A stretch of 64,000 nt of DNA from Pomphorhynchus laevis (lineage: Eukaryota > Acanthocephala > Palaeacanthocephala > Echinorhynchida > Pomphorhynchidae): assembly GCA_012934845.2 (NCBI GenBank), contig WNNJ02002631.1:162743-226742 (forward strand), in the 5' to 3' direction. The translations under genes were made by a program, and so were the position numbers. Below, piece after piece: positions 10,890 to 21,759 of this stretch. A model generated the notes under the pieces. The model did not search any database. It was not told the DNA's origin and worked only from the letters and a program-made list of their open reading frames with translations. Positions within the stretch are counted from its first letter, which is position 1; the number at the start of each line of letters is the position of its first letter.

Positions 10890-11690
10890 CCAAGATCCTT
10901 TTTATACGAATTTGTGGAAATAATCTCACCGCAAACAGAATAATCATTTGGTAAATCACTACGAATAAATCTGAGGTGGACACATTTAGTAATGTTAATC
11001 ATGATTCCGGTCAGTTCGCTCCACCTATTAACCATATTTATGCCATCTTGTAAGTGTTCCATATCGGCATGGTATGTTATGACATTCCATATTTTAAGAT
11101 CATCCGCGAATGCTAATTTTTTACATTTTAGAGAGCTTAGCAAACTATTCAGAAATATCACGAATAATAATGGACCCAACACCGATCCATGAGAAACACC
11201 CATTGATAAATTCAACGATCTCGATAGACAATTTCCAACTCGAACTCTGAAAGAACGATCAGATAGGAAAGCGTGAATCCATCGAATAATAGGAATTTCA
11301 ATTCGGTAATTTGCAAGAGCCTCAATCAACATATTATGGGGAACCCTATCAAAGGCCTGACTGATGTCGTAATACACGACATCAACAGCATTACCCTGCG
11401 CAACTGCATCAATCCATGCTTCGCGTGCACATAAAAGATTAGACATGCAAGAACGTCCAGGACGAAAACCATGTTGCAAATTATCTAACAAGTTCGATGA
11501 TTCAAGATAGGATAGTAATCGCCGATACAATATGCGCTCTAACATCTTACATACGACACTTTTAAGGTTTATTGCTCTATAATTTTCAGGATTGTGACGA
11601 TCTCCTTTTTTGTGGACTGGCACTACAGTGGCGATTTTCCAATCTAACAGTAGAATTGACTTAGCTAGCGATAGTTGAAACAAATAAGCT
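10890..11690 (-). pseudogene. LINE B1 reverse transcriptase core
   Basis: An open frame of about 268 residues with all RT core motifs in order: VPVHKKGDRHNPENYRAINL, LQHGFRPGRSCMSNLL, VVYYDISQAFDRVPH (motif A), SHGSVLGPLLF (motif B) and the catalytic AFADDLKIW (motif C). It ends at KKDLGI where the LTR element interrupts it. This is a CR1-type RT. The RT core is unusually clean for an element with a broken endonuclease upstream. Confidence 0.85.
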
Positions 11691-11699
11691 AACGGTGAA

Positions 11700-13090
11700 G
11701 CAATAAATGTAGATAATATCCTTAGTATCTGGGGATGTAATCCATTCGAACCAGGTGATTAATGTCGTAAAGAATTTAACTCATTATAAACCTCCTCGGT
11801 AGTAACATCCAAATAACTTCGTGAATGGCTTACAAGATATTGCTGGTTAGTTTCTGTGTTATTGGTTACGAGTTGAAAAATCGACGCAATGTGTCGGGTA
11901 CAGCTTGAGGCGATGTGATAAAGTTATCATTACGAAGAGACGAAATCGCAGGAGGAATTGTCCTATTTATACATATGTAAGCCCAAAATCGTTTTGGTGC
12001 ACTATGAAAGTTCGCAGCTATTGTCATTTCGTAGTTTGTTTTTTTTTGCGTTTTTTAAGCTTTTCGAAAACGTTACGACAATTGACGTATTCCTGTCGAT
12101 AAGTATTTTCCTTGCAGCTTAATTTAAATGGTCGGTTTCTTCGTCTTAGTTCAGATTTAAGTTCTCGATTAAACCACGGAGCATTCACTTTTTTATTTGA
12201 ATGTACGATCTTGGTGGGAACTTATTTTTCTATTATTTCACATATTGCTGAACGGAAAACCTTCCAACAATCTTCAAAATCGTCGCTAGCGCATACAAAG
12301 TTCATAGTCGATGCTTCTTGAAGAATTTATCCGCACGATACCAACAATGTTTAAAGATTTTAGTTTCGACTTCGTCAATAATATTATTTGAAATCCCTGA
12401 GAAGTGAAAAAGCAATACACAATGATCACTAACTCCTATGGGTGCTTCATGCATAATGTCACGCACATCTGTTAATGATTTAGATAAAATTAAATCCAAC
12501 AAAGAACTTTGATCATTCATAATCCTAGTTGGTGCTGATACATGCTGAACAAGAAGTAGGTTATCTAACAGAAAATTTCACAAGTCATGCTCTAGTTTAC
12601 TAGAAGATGTTATTCCTGAATGAGGATCATCTATATTGATGTTGGAAATATTGAAGTCTCCTAAACAGAGAAACTGGTCACCCATCGCTGCCTTTGTCAA
12701 AATATCTGAGAATTCCAGAGTGAGAACGAAGCTACTTGGAGATCTATAACATAGTGCAATAGTAACTTTATTTCTTGCATGGGATATACTCACCACCATT
12801 AGTTCACAAGTACCATATGTGTCAGTATAACACTCAAAATCGTCAACACCTATACATTGATCGACATAAAGTGCAATACCGCCTCCTCGTCGTACTTTAG
12901 GATCAACCCTGATAATATAATACTCATCCACAGCTACCATACCATCAGCAATATCATGATGGAGCCAAGTTTCGGTAACTGCAATTATTTGAGGTTTATA
13001 TGTAAAGAATCTGTTCCAAAATTCGTCAATCTTCGATATTATACTACGAATATTTGTATAAGCGACGTTAATAATTGGAGTTGAACATTT
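11700..13090 (-). pseudogene. LINE B1 endonuclease and endonuclease-RT linker, broken
   Basis: Read on the minus strand, 12940-12578 gives the middle of an exonuclease-III-like endonuclease: VRRGGGIALYVD, IALCYRSPSS, LCLGDFNIS. Then 12520-12302 gives LDLILSKSL and IGVSDHCVLL. From 12300 to 11700 the frame is lost in several places, but linker-type sequence can be followed. The endonuclease would nick target DNA for target-primed reverse transcription. Stops and shifts make it non-functional. Confidence 0.7.
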
Positions 13091-13160
13091 ACTGGTTCTT
13101 GAGTTTATAAATAGTCCAGTAGGAAATCAATACCTAAGCAATTAACGGACCGATTAGATT

Positions 13161-13770
13161 TCAACGTACAAATGTCTTTCTCCGAACCACAGGAAAATTT
13201 CTTATTGTCAAGTCCTTTTCACCAGAAGCATTCCTAGTCTTTAGCTCTTCCCAAGCTTGATGTCGCATCTTACGATCCTGAATGCTGAGATCCTTAAAGA
13301 TTTTATTAGTTTGACCTTTTAATTTATATCCTCTGTGTAAAATCTCGTTAACATTGTCGGACGATTTACATACCACTTTCAATAAGCGTGGACGTTCTTC
13401 ATTTTTCTTACCTAACCTGAAAAATGATATCACTAGACGAGATGAGGCTTAGATTCCTCACCTGGAGTAAATATTTTTGATAATACTTCCCGACATGATA
13501 CTTCACGTCATGATCAATACGTAGCTGCGGCCCCGAAGAGTTAGATTCCGGTATATTAGCAAAGATTACGCACCGATCTCGGTTTTCGCCACGCATTCGC
13601 GCATTAATATCTAGCGGTTGTGTTAATGGTTCTTTATTATGGGTGTTTCTTGTTTTATGTACGGAAAATTTTCCGACATTTGCAACTATCACTGACGATT
13701 TAGACATTGAATTAATATCCCTAGAATGATCATTACAGTTGGGTCCAAGTTTGCAATCAAGTTGCAAATT
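13161..13770 (-). pseudogene. LINE B1 ORF1, broken
   Basis: Two overlapping frames cover the ORF1 domain. From 13767 comes a linker and then RDRCVIFANIPES and LRIDHDVKYHV. From 13433 comes FRLGKKNEERPRLLKVV, IFKDLSIQDRK and LTIRNFPVVRRKTFVR. The same order of motifs occurs intact in the ORF1 at 20524-21759. One frame change lies near 13430. Confidence 0.7.
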
Positions 13771-13990
13771 TTGTTGACCAATACTGGATGAACTTCGAAA
13801 ATGACTTCCGTTGATATTCTTCCATACCCGTGTAGAGTGAGTTTGTGGGGGTAATATTGGGTATTTGATTGATATGATGATTGCTAGTAAAATTTTGCAA
13901 TATATTTTTCCCTGTTGTACACTAATCCATCATGCAATTGCTTACTTCGAGTATCTTGTTCTCAGACGTTCGCCATCCATATTATTCCAT

Positions 13991-14262
13991 TGCCGAATTT
14001 TAACCTAGAGTTCTTTACCTGTCAACATTAAAAACTTTATATTTATAACTTTACTTGAAAAAATTTAGTGGATTTGCAAGCGAACATTCGATTGCATAAA
14101 ATAAAATAAATTATACCTTTTTGATTTACCAAACGCTAAATTAGTAACGTTTACAAAATTTTAATGTCTTAATAATGACAAAGCCACTTTGCATAAATAA
14201 TAAGACCAAATGTAAATTATCGAAATCGATCGGAAATTCTAAAAACAAAATATTAATAAAAT
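13991..14262. other. AT-rich spacer, no gene seen
   Basis: About 270 bases of AT-rich sequence between the 5' end of LINE B1 and the hairpin at the start of LINE A2. I see no coding pattern or RNA gene. Confidence 0.4.
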
Positions 14263-14302
14263 ATATTAGTACTCTATAAAGTTATATATAGAGTACTAAT
14301 AT
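14263..14302. repeat. Perfect 16-bp hairpin at the LINE A2 5' junction
   Basis: Arms 14263-14278 and 14287-14302 are perfectly complementary (ATATTAGTACTCTATA) around an 8-nt loop. The right arm ends where GC-rich LINE A2 sequence begins. Confidence 0.8.
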
Positions 14303-16905
14303 CCGCCCCCTCAGCTCATGGCGGCATCGAATCCGCCCGCCCCCTCAGCTCATGCCCTTCTAAATCCTCTAATCATGGCGGCATCGTCGCATTCGCGCGC
14401 CACCCAGTGTTTCTTCGCAAAATCAATCCCCCTTTCAGTCCTTGCTCTTTTGAATTGCTCACTTGTCGTTATTCTAACCCGATCACTCTAGATCTCGCCA
14501 TTGTATACCGTCCTGGTTCATCAGCTCCTACAGCCTTATTTTTTACCGAACTCGCTGACCTCCTTTCTCATTGTTCTTTGTCCTCAATCCCTTCACTCGT
14601 TCTAGGCGACTTCAATATCCGCCTAGACCGCCCCTCTTCCACAGATTCCATCCGCTTCATCAACATTCTATCCAACTACAATTACAAACTAATCTCCACT
14701 GCCCCCACACATATACTTGGTGGGGCACTCGACATCATCGCTGTCCCCGATCATTTTGCTGCCTACACCTCACTGTCCATCTCTGATCCTGGTCTATCCG
14801 ATCACTTTCTTATCACCCTTGATCTCGCTCGCAAACACACCCCTCCTCACACACCTACAATCCTACGTCGCCCTTGGAGAAATCTTGACCTCTCCCTTCT
14901 CCGCTCTGCCTTACTCAAATCGTCTCTATCATTACCCACAATAACATATTCATCTCCTCACGATCTCGCCTTTCTTTTCGACTCTGAACTCACATCCACT
15001 CTCGATATTCTCTTGCCCTTCAAGTCTCACCCACACCGTCGCTTGCACCGTGCCCCATGGTTTGACATCCAATGCCTACTCTCAAAGCGTCGGCTCCGCT
15101 ATGCTTTTCGAGTCTATCACCGCTCTCTTCAGACGTGATTTCCGCTCGATCACTCCGTCTTTCCGTGATTCCTATCTTGCTCTTCGCCGGTCTCATCTCA
15201 ACCTACTACGTACCAAATGCAACTCCTTCTGGCAGCATAAAATCATCACTTCATTCAACTCTAAGACTCTCTGGCATACTTTTAACTCAATCCTGGCTCG
15301 TTCCTCTACGCCGTGCAACATCAATGCTAATGATTATTCGTCATTTCTCCAGACTAAAGTATCCACGCTGCTCTCTCACACCCCGGTCTCCATCCTATCC
15401 CACTCTGCCCACTCTACTCTCATCCTTCCGGAACTCTTTCATCTCCCTGTATCACCTACAGAAGTATCATCTGTCCTCATATCCTTGCCCAACAAAACCT
15501 CACCTGCTGATCCCCTGCCTACCCACATATTAAAATCCATATGCTCATCGATATCCCCATTTCTCACAACCTTGTTTAACTCGTCCATCCGCAGTCGTAT
15601 CTTCCCTTCACACTGGAAATCCGCAATCGTTCGTCCCCTCCTTAAGAAACAATCGCTCGACCCCTCCCTTCCTTCTAGCTATCGCCCCATTTCACTACTC
15701 CCTACTCTTTCTAAGCTCTTAGAACGCCTCATCTTAATACAAATCAACGCTTATCTCTCCTCATCCAATCTGTACCCTCCTTTCCAATCCGCTTTCCGCT
15801 CTAATCACTCGACAGAAATCGCATGCATAAAAGTGTACAACGACTTACTCATTTCTCGAGACAAGGCTCTATATAGTGTTCTCATCTCCCTCGACCTCTC
15901 CTCCGCATTCGACATTGTCGACCACTCCGTCCTTCTTTCTCGCCTTCGTTATGATTACGGCTTTTCTTCCTCCTCCGTAGCATGGTTCGCCTCATATCTA
16001 TCCGACCGTTCCTTTCGCGTCTGTTCTAATTCATCATCCTCCCCTCCCATCCCTATTTTTTTGCGGGGTCCCACAAGGTTCAGTCCTAGGTCCCCTGCTT
16101 TTCTCTCTTTTGCTTGGCGATCTCTATCCATTTATCAAACCTTACTCCTTTAACGTCATGCAATACGCCGATGACATTCTAATCTATGCTCATGCACCCG
16201 CACATCGCATACACGATATCGGCATTTCTGCCTCCAACTGTCTTTCTTCTATCTACAAACGTCTCTCCAATCTCCATCTCGTTCTAAACCCCTAAAGTCC
16301 AAAATAATGTGGATCCTTCCCCGTAAACCAAACATATCTCCTCCCATTGTATCTTTTGCCTCATCGATCATCCATATAGTCCACAATCTCACTTTCTTAG
16401 GCTTTTCCATTTCGATGATCACCTTTCCCTTAAACCCTTCGTCCGTGACAAGGTACGCTTGTCTAACTTAATTATCCGTGACATCCGCCGTATCCGCCCC
16501 CTTATCGACTTCCGTTCTTGTATGTCTCTTCTTTCATCGCTTCTTTTCCCTAAAATCGATTACTGCCTTAGCCTTTTCGCCAATTCTCCAAAATCCATCA
16601 TCCTACCCCTACAACGAATAATCAACACCGCCGTTCGAGTGCTCTTTCGTCTCCGTCGCTTCGACCACACATCCACATATTTTGCCCAACTCTCCTGGCC
16701 CACCATCCACATCCGCATCAAACTCCGCCTTCTTCTCGTTACTTTTCGTCTCATCGCTGTCGGCTCCCCATCGTTCATCAACCTTCCTTTCTTAGACGAT
16801 ACTCGCCCCACCTCGCTATCGCTTCGTTCCTGTCATACCCTCTTACTCCACGTTCCTAATTACTCCAACAACTACGGTCTCCGATCTTTCCTACGGTGTT
16901 TGGGT
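14303..16905 (+). mobile_element. LINE A2, 5'-truncated L2-like element
   Basis: A plus-strand copy of family A starting inside the endonuclease and ending inside the RT C-terminal domain at about 16905. Its base composition is clearly more C/T-rich on the coding strand than the surroundings. A short duplication of CCCCCTCAGCTCATG lies at the very 5' end (about 14306-14355). Confidence 0.8.
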
Positions 16906-16929
16906 TTCAAGTCATTCACAAATATGTAG
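14407..16929 (+). pseudogene. LINE A2 ORF2: endonuclease and reverse transcriptase
   Basis: The 14407 frame holds most of the endonuclease: LAIVYRPGSSAPT, LVLGDFNIRLDRP, THILGGALDIIAV, PGLSDHFLITL. It then changes frame near 15130. The 15050 frame carries the linker and RT: LPSSYRPISLLPTLSKLLERL, SAFRSNHSTEIA, LDLSSAFDIVDH (motif A) and SYLSDRSFRV. It changes frame again near 16065 inside the PQGS motif. YADDILIYAHAP (catalytic) is near 16165, and the C-terminal domain (LFPKIDYCLSLFANSPKS) follows at 16459-16900. There are about four breaks in total. Confidence 0.8.
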
Positions 16930-16967
16930 AATAAAATAGGCGATAATACTCCACACTACCTTGCAAA
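16905..16967 (-). pseudogene. LINE F RT fragment (motif B piece)
   Basis: On the minus strand this short piece reads QGSV and then, after a one-base shift, LSPILFYIFVNDLKPK, an unmistakable RT motif B. It is one of three F pieces. The F piece that should come before it is at 17703-17634, on the other side of the B2 insertion. Confidence 0.65.
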
Positions 16968-17633
16968 TTGTAACGCAGCAAGAAGAATGACCTATATTGT
17001 CAAAAATTGCTTTAAAGATTTATCTCCCGTTTGTGTTGTGCGTTTATATAATGCTCTTATAAGATCGATATTAGAATATGTGTCGCCAGTAGTCTTTCCG
17101 TGTACGCGTACAGAACTTGATCAATTAGAGCGCATACTTAGACGGTTTACGAAATTATGTCCTCAGGTACGATATCTTCCCTATGAGGCACGAATAAAAA
17201 GTTTGAATATGCCGACAGTGCGTGAAAGGTTCCTTCTTTTCGACCTTCTAGCTATGTATCGATTAGTTAATAAAGATGAAAATTTTCCAGCAAATAGAGT
17301 TGAACTCAATGAACGGGATGGACGTAGAGGGCACTCGAAAGTACTAGTAGTACATGAGCACGGAAAATACCCTCGTCATTTCCGACTGTCTCATCGAGCG
17401 GTGAATGCTTGGAATCGTCTTCCAGTTGATGTCGTTGCGGTGCATACAATCAATGAATTTAAATCCAATATAAAGAACTGGATTCGAAATGAGAACGAAT
17501 GGTGGTTGCTGCAGTACCCATGGTTCTGATATATATACTGAATGATTTTTTTTATTTTTTTTCTTGTATTAATCTGTTTTTTTTGTGAGCGGTCAAAACA
17601 GCCTTATGGCTATGACCTGTAATAATAATAAAT
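16968..17633 (+). mobile_element. LINE B2, strongly 5'-truncated CR1-like insertion
   Basis: Only the RT C-terminal domain (16987-17529, 180 residues, open) and the 3' end are present. The frame has VRLYNALIRSILEYVSPVVF, LERILRRFTKLCPQ and LSHRAVNAWNRLP. The 3' end has CAAAACAGCCTTATGGC followed by a (TAA)n tail to 17633. Short size and a microsatellite tail are typical of CR1 insertions. It lies inside LINE F. Confidence 0.85.
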
Positions 17634-17703
17634 ACTCGACATAATCCCCTCGCATATAATCATTTGTGTTCTGTCTGTGATATAATCCTGTATCCACTTA
17701 ACC
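17634..17703 (-). pseudogene. LINE F RT fragment (WI-DY-TDRTQ piece)
   Basis: On the minus strand it reads VKWIQDYITDRTQMII, the stretch between RT motifs A and B. It is sandwiched between the 3' tails of two convergent B insertions. It joins logically to 19703 (upstream) and to 16967 (downstream). Confidence 0.65.
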
Positions 17704-19703
17704 ATTATTATTACAAGCAAGCATTGGCTATAAAGCCGTTTCGCTCGATCACAAGAAAACATCATTACATACACCAAAATCAACATAAAAATATCAATAA
17801 AAGGGGTAATCTTCATTATTCCCGCCATTAATCGTTCAATTTACGAGAGCTGTCTTGAATGTCTTAACGTCTGTGGCTATCACGATTTCTGACGGTAGTC
17901 AATTCCAAGCATTTGTACAACGATGATACAACCGATCCAATCGTGAACTGCGACTATGGGAAGGTATCCTCAACAACAGGGGATGACCTCTGTGGCATCG
18001 TCTATCGTTGATAACCACTGAATGGGTAGGATATCCATCCGAACCGTTGGCGAGATGCCACATTACTAACATATCTAGGATGTACAGTCTTTGTTGCACA
18101 GTCATCATACCCAAAGTTTTAAGTCTGTCGCGATAACTCATATGAGAGCAACTCGAGCACAGTTTGCTGCCGCGACGAAGAATATTTTCCAAGTCATTCA
18201 ACTCTTTTTTGGACGTTGGAAAACTGGCTTGTATCGCGAACTCAATATGTGGCCTTACAAGTGCATTAAATAGAATTCTAAAACATGTGGGTGACACAAA
18301 CTTGAAGCAGTTTTTTATCAAGTACAGCATTCTTCTGGCAGACGCGCATCTACTTTCAGTGTTCATTCTAAACTTCATGGAAGAATGTGTTATGAAACCA
18401 AGGTCTCGTACATGAAATGTACAATTAATTATTTGAGATCCTATAGTATATCGGGCAGGTACAGAACTATACCCAAAACGAAGGTGAGCACACTTAGAGA
18501 CGTTCAATAGTATTCCTGTGTGCCTACTCCAATTTCTATCCTATCAATATCACTTTGCAGAAACTCTACATCCTTTGGAGAATTAATTGTGCTCCACACT
18601 TTCAAGTCATTTTCGAAAGCAAGATATTAGCATTGCAGTTTACACAGCAGAGAGTTGATGAAAATGCTAAAAAGTAATGGACCAAGCACAGTCCCCTGAG
18701 GAACCCCCGAAGTCACACTACGCGGAGAAGAAAAACAATCACCAACCCGTACTATATAGCCCCTAGATGACAGAAAATCAGCAACCCACGCTACAAGCAT
18801 CCCGGGAATGCCATGATCGAATAATGCTTGTATCAACTGAAATGAGGCACGCGATCGAATGCTCTACTAAAATCAAGAAAGAGGGCATCAATAGAGCTAC
18901 CTCGAGATAATTCTGCGACCCACGCCTCACGAGAACACAAGAGATTCGTCAGACATGATCTGTCTTTTTTGAAACCATGCTGTTGAGAGCAAATCTGTCT
19001 GGACTCAAGCAAGTGACTCATTATCCTTTCGTGAACTATACGCTCCATAGTTTTACTTATATGGCTAGTTAAACTTATAAGCCTGTAGTTACTACTGAAA
19101 CAGTATTGCCAAGGGCCGAGAGAGGTGGGCACTCAAGATACGTAAAAGAAAGGGATGAATGTCGTCAGGACCAGCAGATGAACACCGCGACAGCCGAATC
19201 AATTTGGCAAATACTTCATCTTCAGTAATTGAAATCAAATCAATGGAGACATGAGAGCTGAGAGGTTCATAATCAATGTTGGATACCGACGAAACACTGC
19301 TTAGGGTAAATTCATTTGCAAATTCTTCGGCAATGTCGACCTGAGAAGGCATTAGACAATCATCAACAACCAAGTTAGGAATACCACAGGAAACGAACCC
19401 ATCTTGGCGGATGTATGATCAAGAACGTTTGGAATTTTGACTAATCAAATTTACGAGGTCGTACACATCATGAACACGCTTATTAGTGCAGAGTCGTTTA
19501 AAAACATCACGAGCTTGTCTGAAAGATGAAATGAACGATGGGTCATTACGCAATAGTTTAAAGAAACGGTTTCGTTAGTACAGTGCTTTCTTGAGATCAT
19601 GGTCAAACCAAACTGGCTTGCGGTTGTAACGTTTATTGATTACTAACGTTTCTTGTAACATTTCTTGATTATCATCAAAAGTAGCAATGTGGTACTTGAA
19701 TTG
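17704..19703 (-). mobile_element. LINE B3, 5'-truncated CR1-like element
   Basis: A minus-strand B copy beginning inside the endonuclease-RT linker (about 19703) and ending with a (TAA)n tail at about 17704. The 3' end carries the hairpin sequence AACGGCTTTATAGCC. The coding part is 17899-19680. It interrupts LINE F, whose RT continues on both sides in the same orientation. Confidence 0.8.
17899..19680 (-). pseudogene. LINE B3 reverse transcriptase
   Basis: The segment runs through the linker (YNRKPVWFDHDLKKAL near 19620), CSSAGPDDIHPFLL (19373-19092), SKTMERIVHERI and HGFKKDRSCLTNLL (19132-18833), and LDFSRAFDRVPH (motif A). Next come VTSGVPQGTVLGPLLF (motif B, about 18700) and a degraded catalytic box near 18620, where FADD is no longer readable. 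The C-terminal domain is at 18507-17899 (LENILRRGSKLC). Three or four frame changes make it a pseudogene. Confidence 0.75.
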
Positions 19704-20118
19704 CGAATTAATATATCATGATCAATTCTATCAAATGCTTTTGTAATATCCGGTTGAATCATTCTCACAACCATTTTTCTGTCTACTGAGCTTAGAACAC
19801 TGTCATATATCTTGATCAAGACATGGTAGTGAAGTCAGCTATTCTATGTGCAAACTGATCATCATCAAGAAAATCATAATAATGTGGCTTTAATAAATTT
19901 AGTAAAAATCCCTCCATCAATCTAGCAATTATAGGAATTAGCGATATAGACGACACGTTATCTATGTTGACTCCACCAGATGCTTTTAGACCTAATGCTA
20001 TATTAACACTTTTCAGCATGCCAGGCACGACGCCATTTCGAAAACTTTCCGAGAAGTAACTCGACAGAATTAAGGAATCATTCTGCTCTAAATTCTTTGA
20101 CCAACCATGTTGATATAC
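19703..20118 (-). pseudogene. LINE F RT N-terminal fragment
   Basis: The minus strand reads FRNGVVPGMLKSVNIALG, VSSISLIPIIARLME, DDDQFAHRIADFTTM and then, after a shift, DITKAFDRIDHDILI (motif A) up to about 19705. This is the 5' part of the F RT, an old LINE of the CR1/Jockey group. Its continuation is found beyond the B3 insertion at 17703. Confidence 0.65.
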
Positions 20119-20119
20119 C

Positions 20120-20190
20120 AGGACCGACTGCTTCACTAGGACCGACTGCTTACAGTCGGTCCTAGTGAAGCAGTCGGTCCTAGTCGGTCC
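20120..20190. repeat. Perfect 29-bp hairpin built from a repeated AGGACCGACT motif
   Basis: Arms 20120-20148 and 20153-20181 are perfectly complementary with a 4-nt loop. Each arm itself contains two copies of an AGGACCGACTG unit, and an extra TAGTCGGTCC follows to 20190. It separates the LINE F fragment from the 5' end of LINE B4. Confidence 0.85.
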
Positions 20191-20261
20191 TTTTACTGCA
20201 ACAGCCTGGCCACAAGTTTTTGTTTCCAGGCTGTTGAGAGAGTTCAGAAACAATAGCGAAA

Positions 20262-21759
20262 ATGATAAAACAAGGCAGTAAAAAGAGTAAAACAAGTAAA
20301 AGCAGTATAACAAGGCACAGGGCAGTAAAATGCAAACTTGCTGAACCCTTCAATCCTAAACTAGAACAGATGCCACGACATGTTGAATCGCAAGTTGCTT
20401 GTAGTAACAGTGCGTGTGGCTTTTAGACGGTTGTCATTCATACTTTTGATGATAAATCCGTGAAAAAAAAATTTCCTGTGCGGAATTTGTGCAAGTGAAG
20501 CTCTTGACCGTCCGAACTCTCAAATGAACAAGCTAACTGAGAGTGTAAATGGTTTGTATAGACGAATCTGTTCTGACGAACAAGAAAACGCGAGTAGTGC
20601 CACAAGTTTTTGTGTCCAGGCTGTTGAGAGGGTTCTTTGTGCCAAGCCAGACAAGAGGCCATCACGGTCCGTGCTTATTTCTGAAGAGTTGAATTCCTGT
20701 CAAGTATTTGATACTGGCGACGGGCTGAAGGAAAAAGTAGAATCACCGTTGATGGTTAATGCTGTCAGTGACTCAGACGATACAATAAAATCAAACGATC
20801 CTTCTCATCACAGAACGGAAACGACTTCTCCTAACTCCTTCAGCTGCACCTGGATGATGGAGCATAGTCACAGCATCATGGTTCCCAATATATCTCCCAC
20901 CCCTGACACGCTTGACGTCACTACTGCTGATTTGCAGAGTTCGGTGTGTCGAACAAACCAATTCAAAAGTGATGCAATGCAAAGCGAAACTTGCGGAGTT
21001 ACGAAATGCAGTATTGAACCAGATGGAAATGAGCAGTACCAGCCACGTGTACCATCGGTACCTACTTTTAAACAAATTCCTTCACCAAGTATCGGTAGCA
21101 GAGCTTGCAAGATAAATAGAATTTCTGATCGAGGATCACAAACAGACCATGCAACAATAGATCAATGCACTACAAAGAAGATCGTCACAATTTCGGCAAC
21201 TCATTCTGGAGCCTCTCATGCGGCAACTCGTCTGGAGCAGCGATCTATCCGGACCCCACGTTCGAGTAACATACGAGATAAAAGATCTGTTATAGATAGA
21301 TCCAAATGTGTGATCTTTGCCAACGTTTATGAGTCCCAATCCGACAGTGCTCAAAATCGTATTAATGATGATGTTGGCTCAGTGCGGCAGATCCTATCCG
21401 GCGTTTTCGTTGAGGGTGAGGAAGGTTTGGCAGAATCTCTACAGGTCTTGGCCCTTCACAGAATCGGCAAAAGAGACGGAAATGGTAAGACTAGATTACT
21501 AAGATTAGTTTGTGCGTCTTCTAATCAAGCCGCTTCCATTCTTAATAGAGCTTACAGATTAGCGGGTACGTCTATGCGCATCTTCAAGGACCTTTCGATC
21601 GAGGATCGCCGTCAATTGTCTCTTGCTAGGAAGGAACTATATAACAGGCGTCAATTAGGTGAGGAGGATTTATGTATCCGAAATTTTCGGGTGGTTCGAC
21701 GCCGACCATTTGTACGGTGGGAGAAGTTAACTATAAAAACTCAACGAAGGGAGCTTTAG
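20262..21759 (+). pseudogene. LINE B4 ORF1 protein with PHD-like zinc motif
   Basis: From ATG 20262 a basic N-terminus leads to CSNSACGF and, in the other frame after an A-run near 20462-20471, to FLCGICASEAL. This is a CxxC...C-x4-C arrangement like half of a PHD finger. The open frame 20524-21759 (411 residues) then has a long polar linker, RSKCVIFANVYES (about residue 258), NDDVGSVRQIL, LHRIGKRDGNGKTRLLRLV, IFKDLSIEDRRQL and LCIRNFRVVRRRPFVRW. One in-frame TAG near 20426 and one frame change near 20470 break the N-terminus; the rest is intact. CR1 ORF1s with PHD fingers are known. It should bind element RNA. Confidence 0.75.

Larger units (their letters stand above)
6430..13990 (-). mobile_element. 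LINE B1, CR1-like, interrupted by a Mag-like LTR element
   Basis: A minus-strand CR1-like LINE split into two blocks: RT tail and 3' end at 6430-6994, and ORF1, endonuclease and RT core at 10890-13990. Both blocks have the same orientation. The RT reading reaches KKDLGI at 10890 and resumes with the following C-terminal domain at 6948, so the Mag-like element at 7000-10884 was inserted into it. The TTATC duplication on both sides of the LTR element confirms this. The 5' limit near 13990 is approximate. Confidence 0.8.

Noticed and set aside
16905-17633. Twin-primed (5'-inverted) LINE insertion
   Set aside because: The inverted RT piece is better explained as part of the older LINE F target, because the preceding F segment lies at the other side of the B2 insertion in the same orientation.
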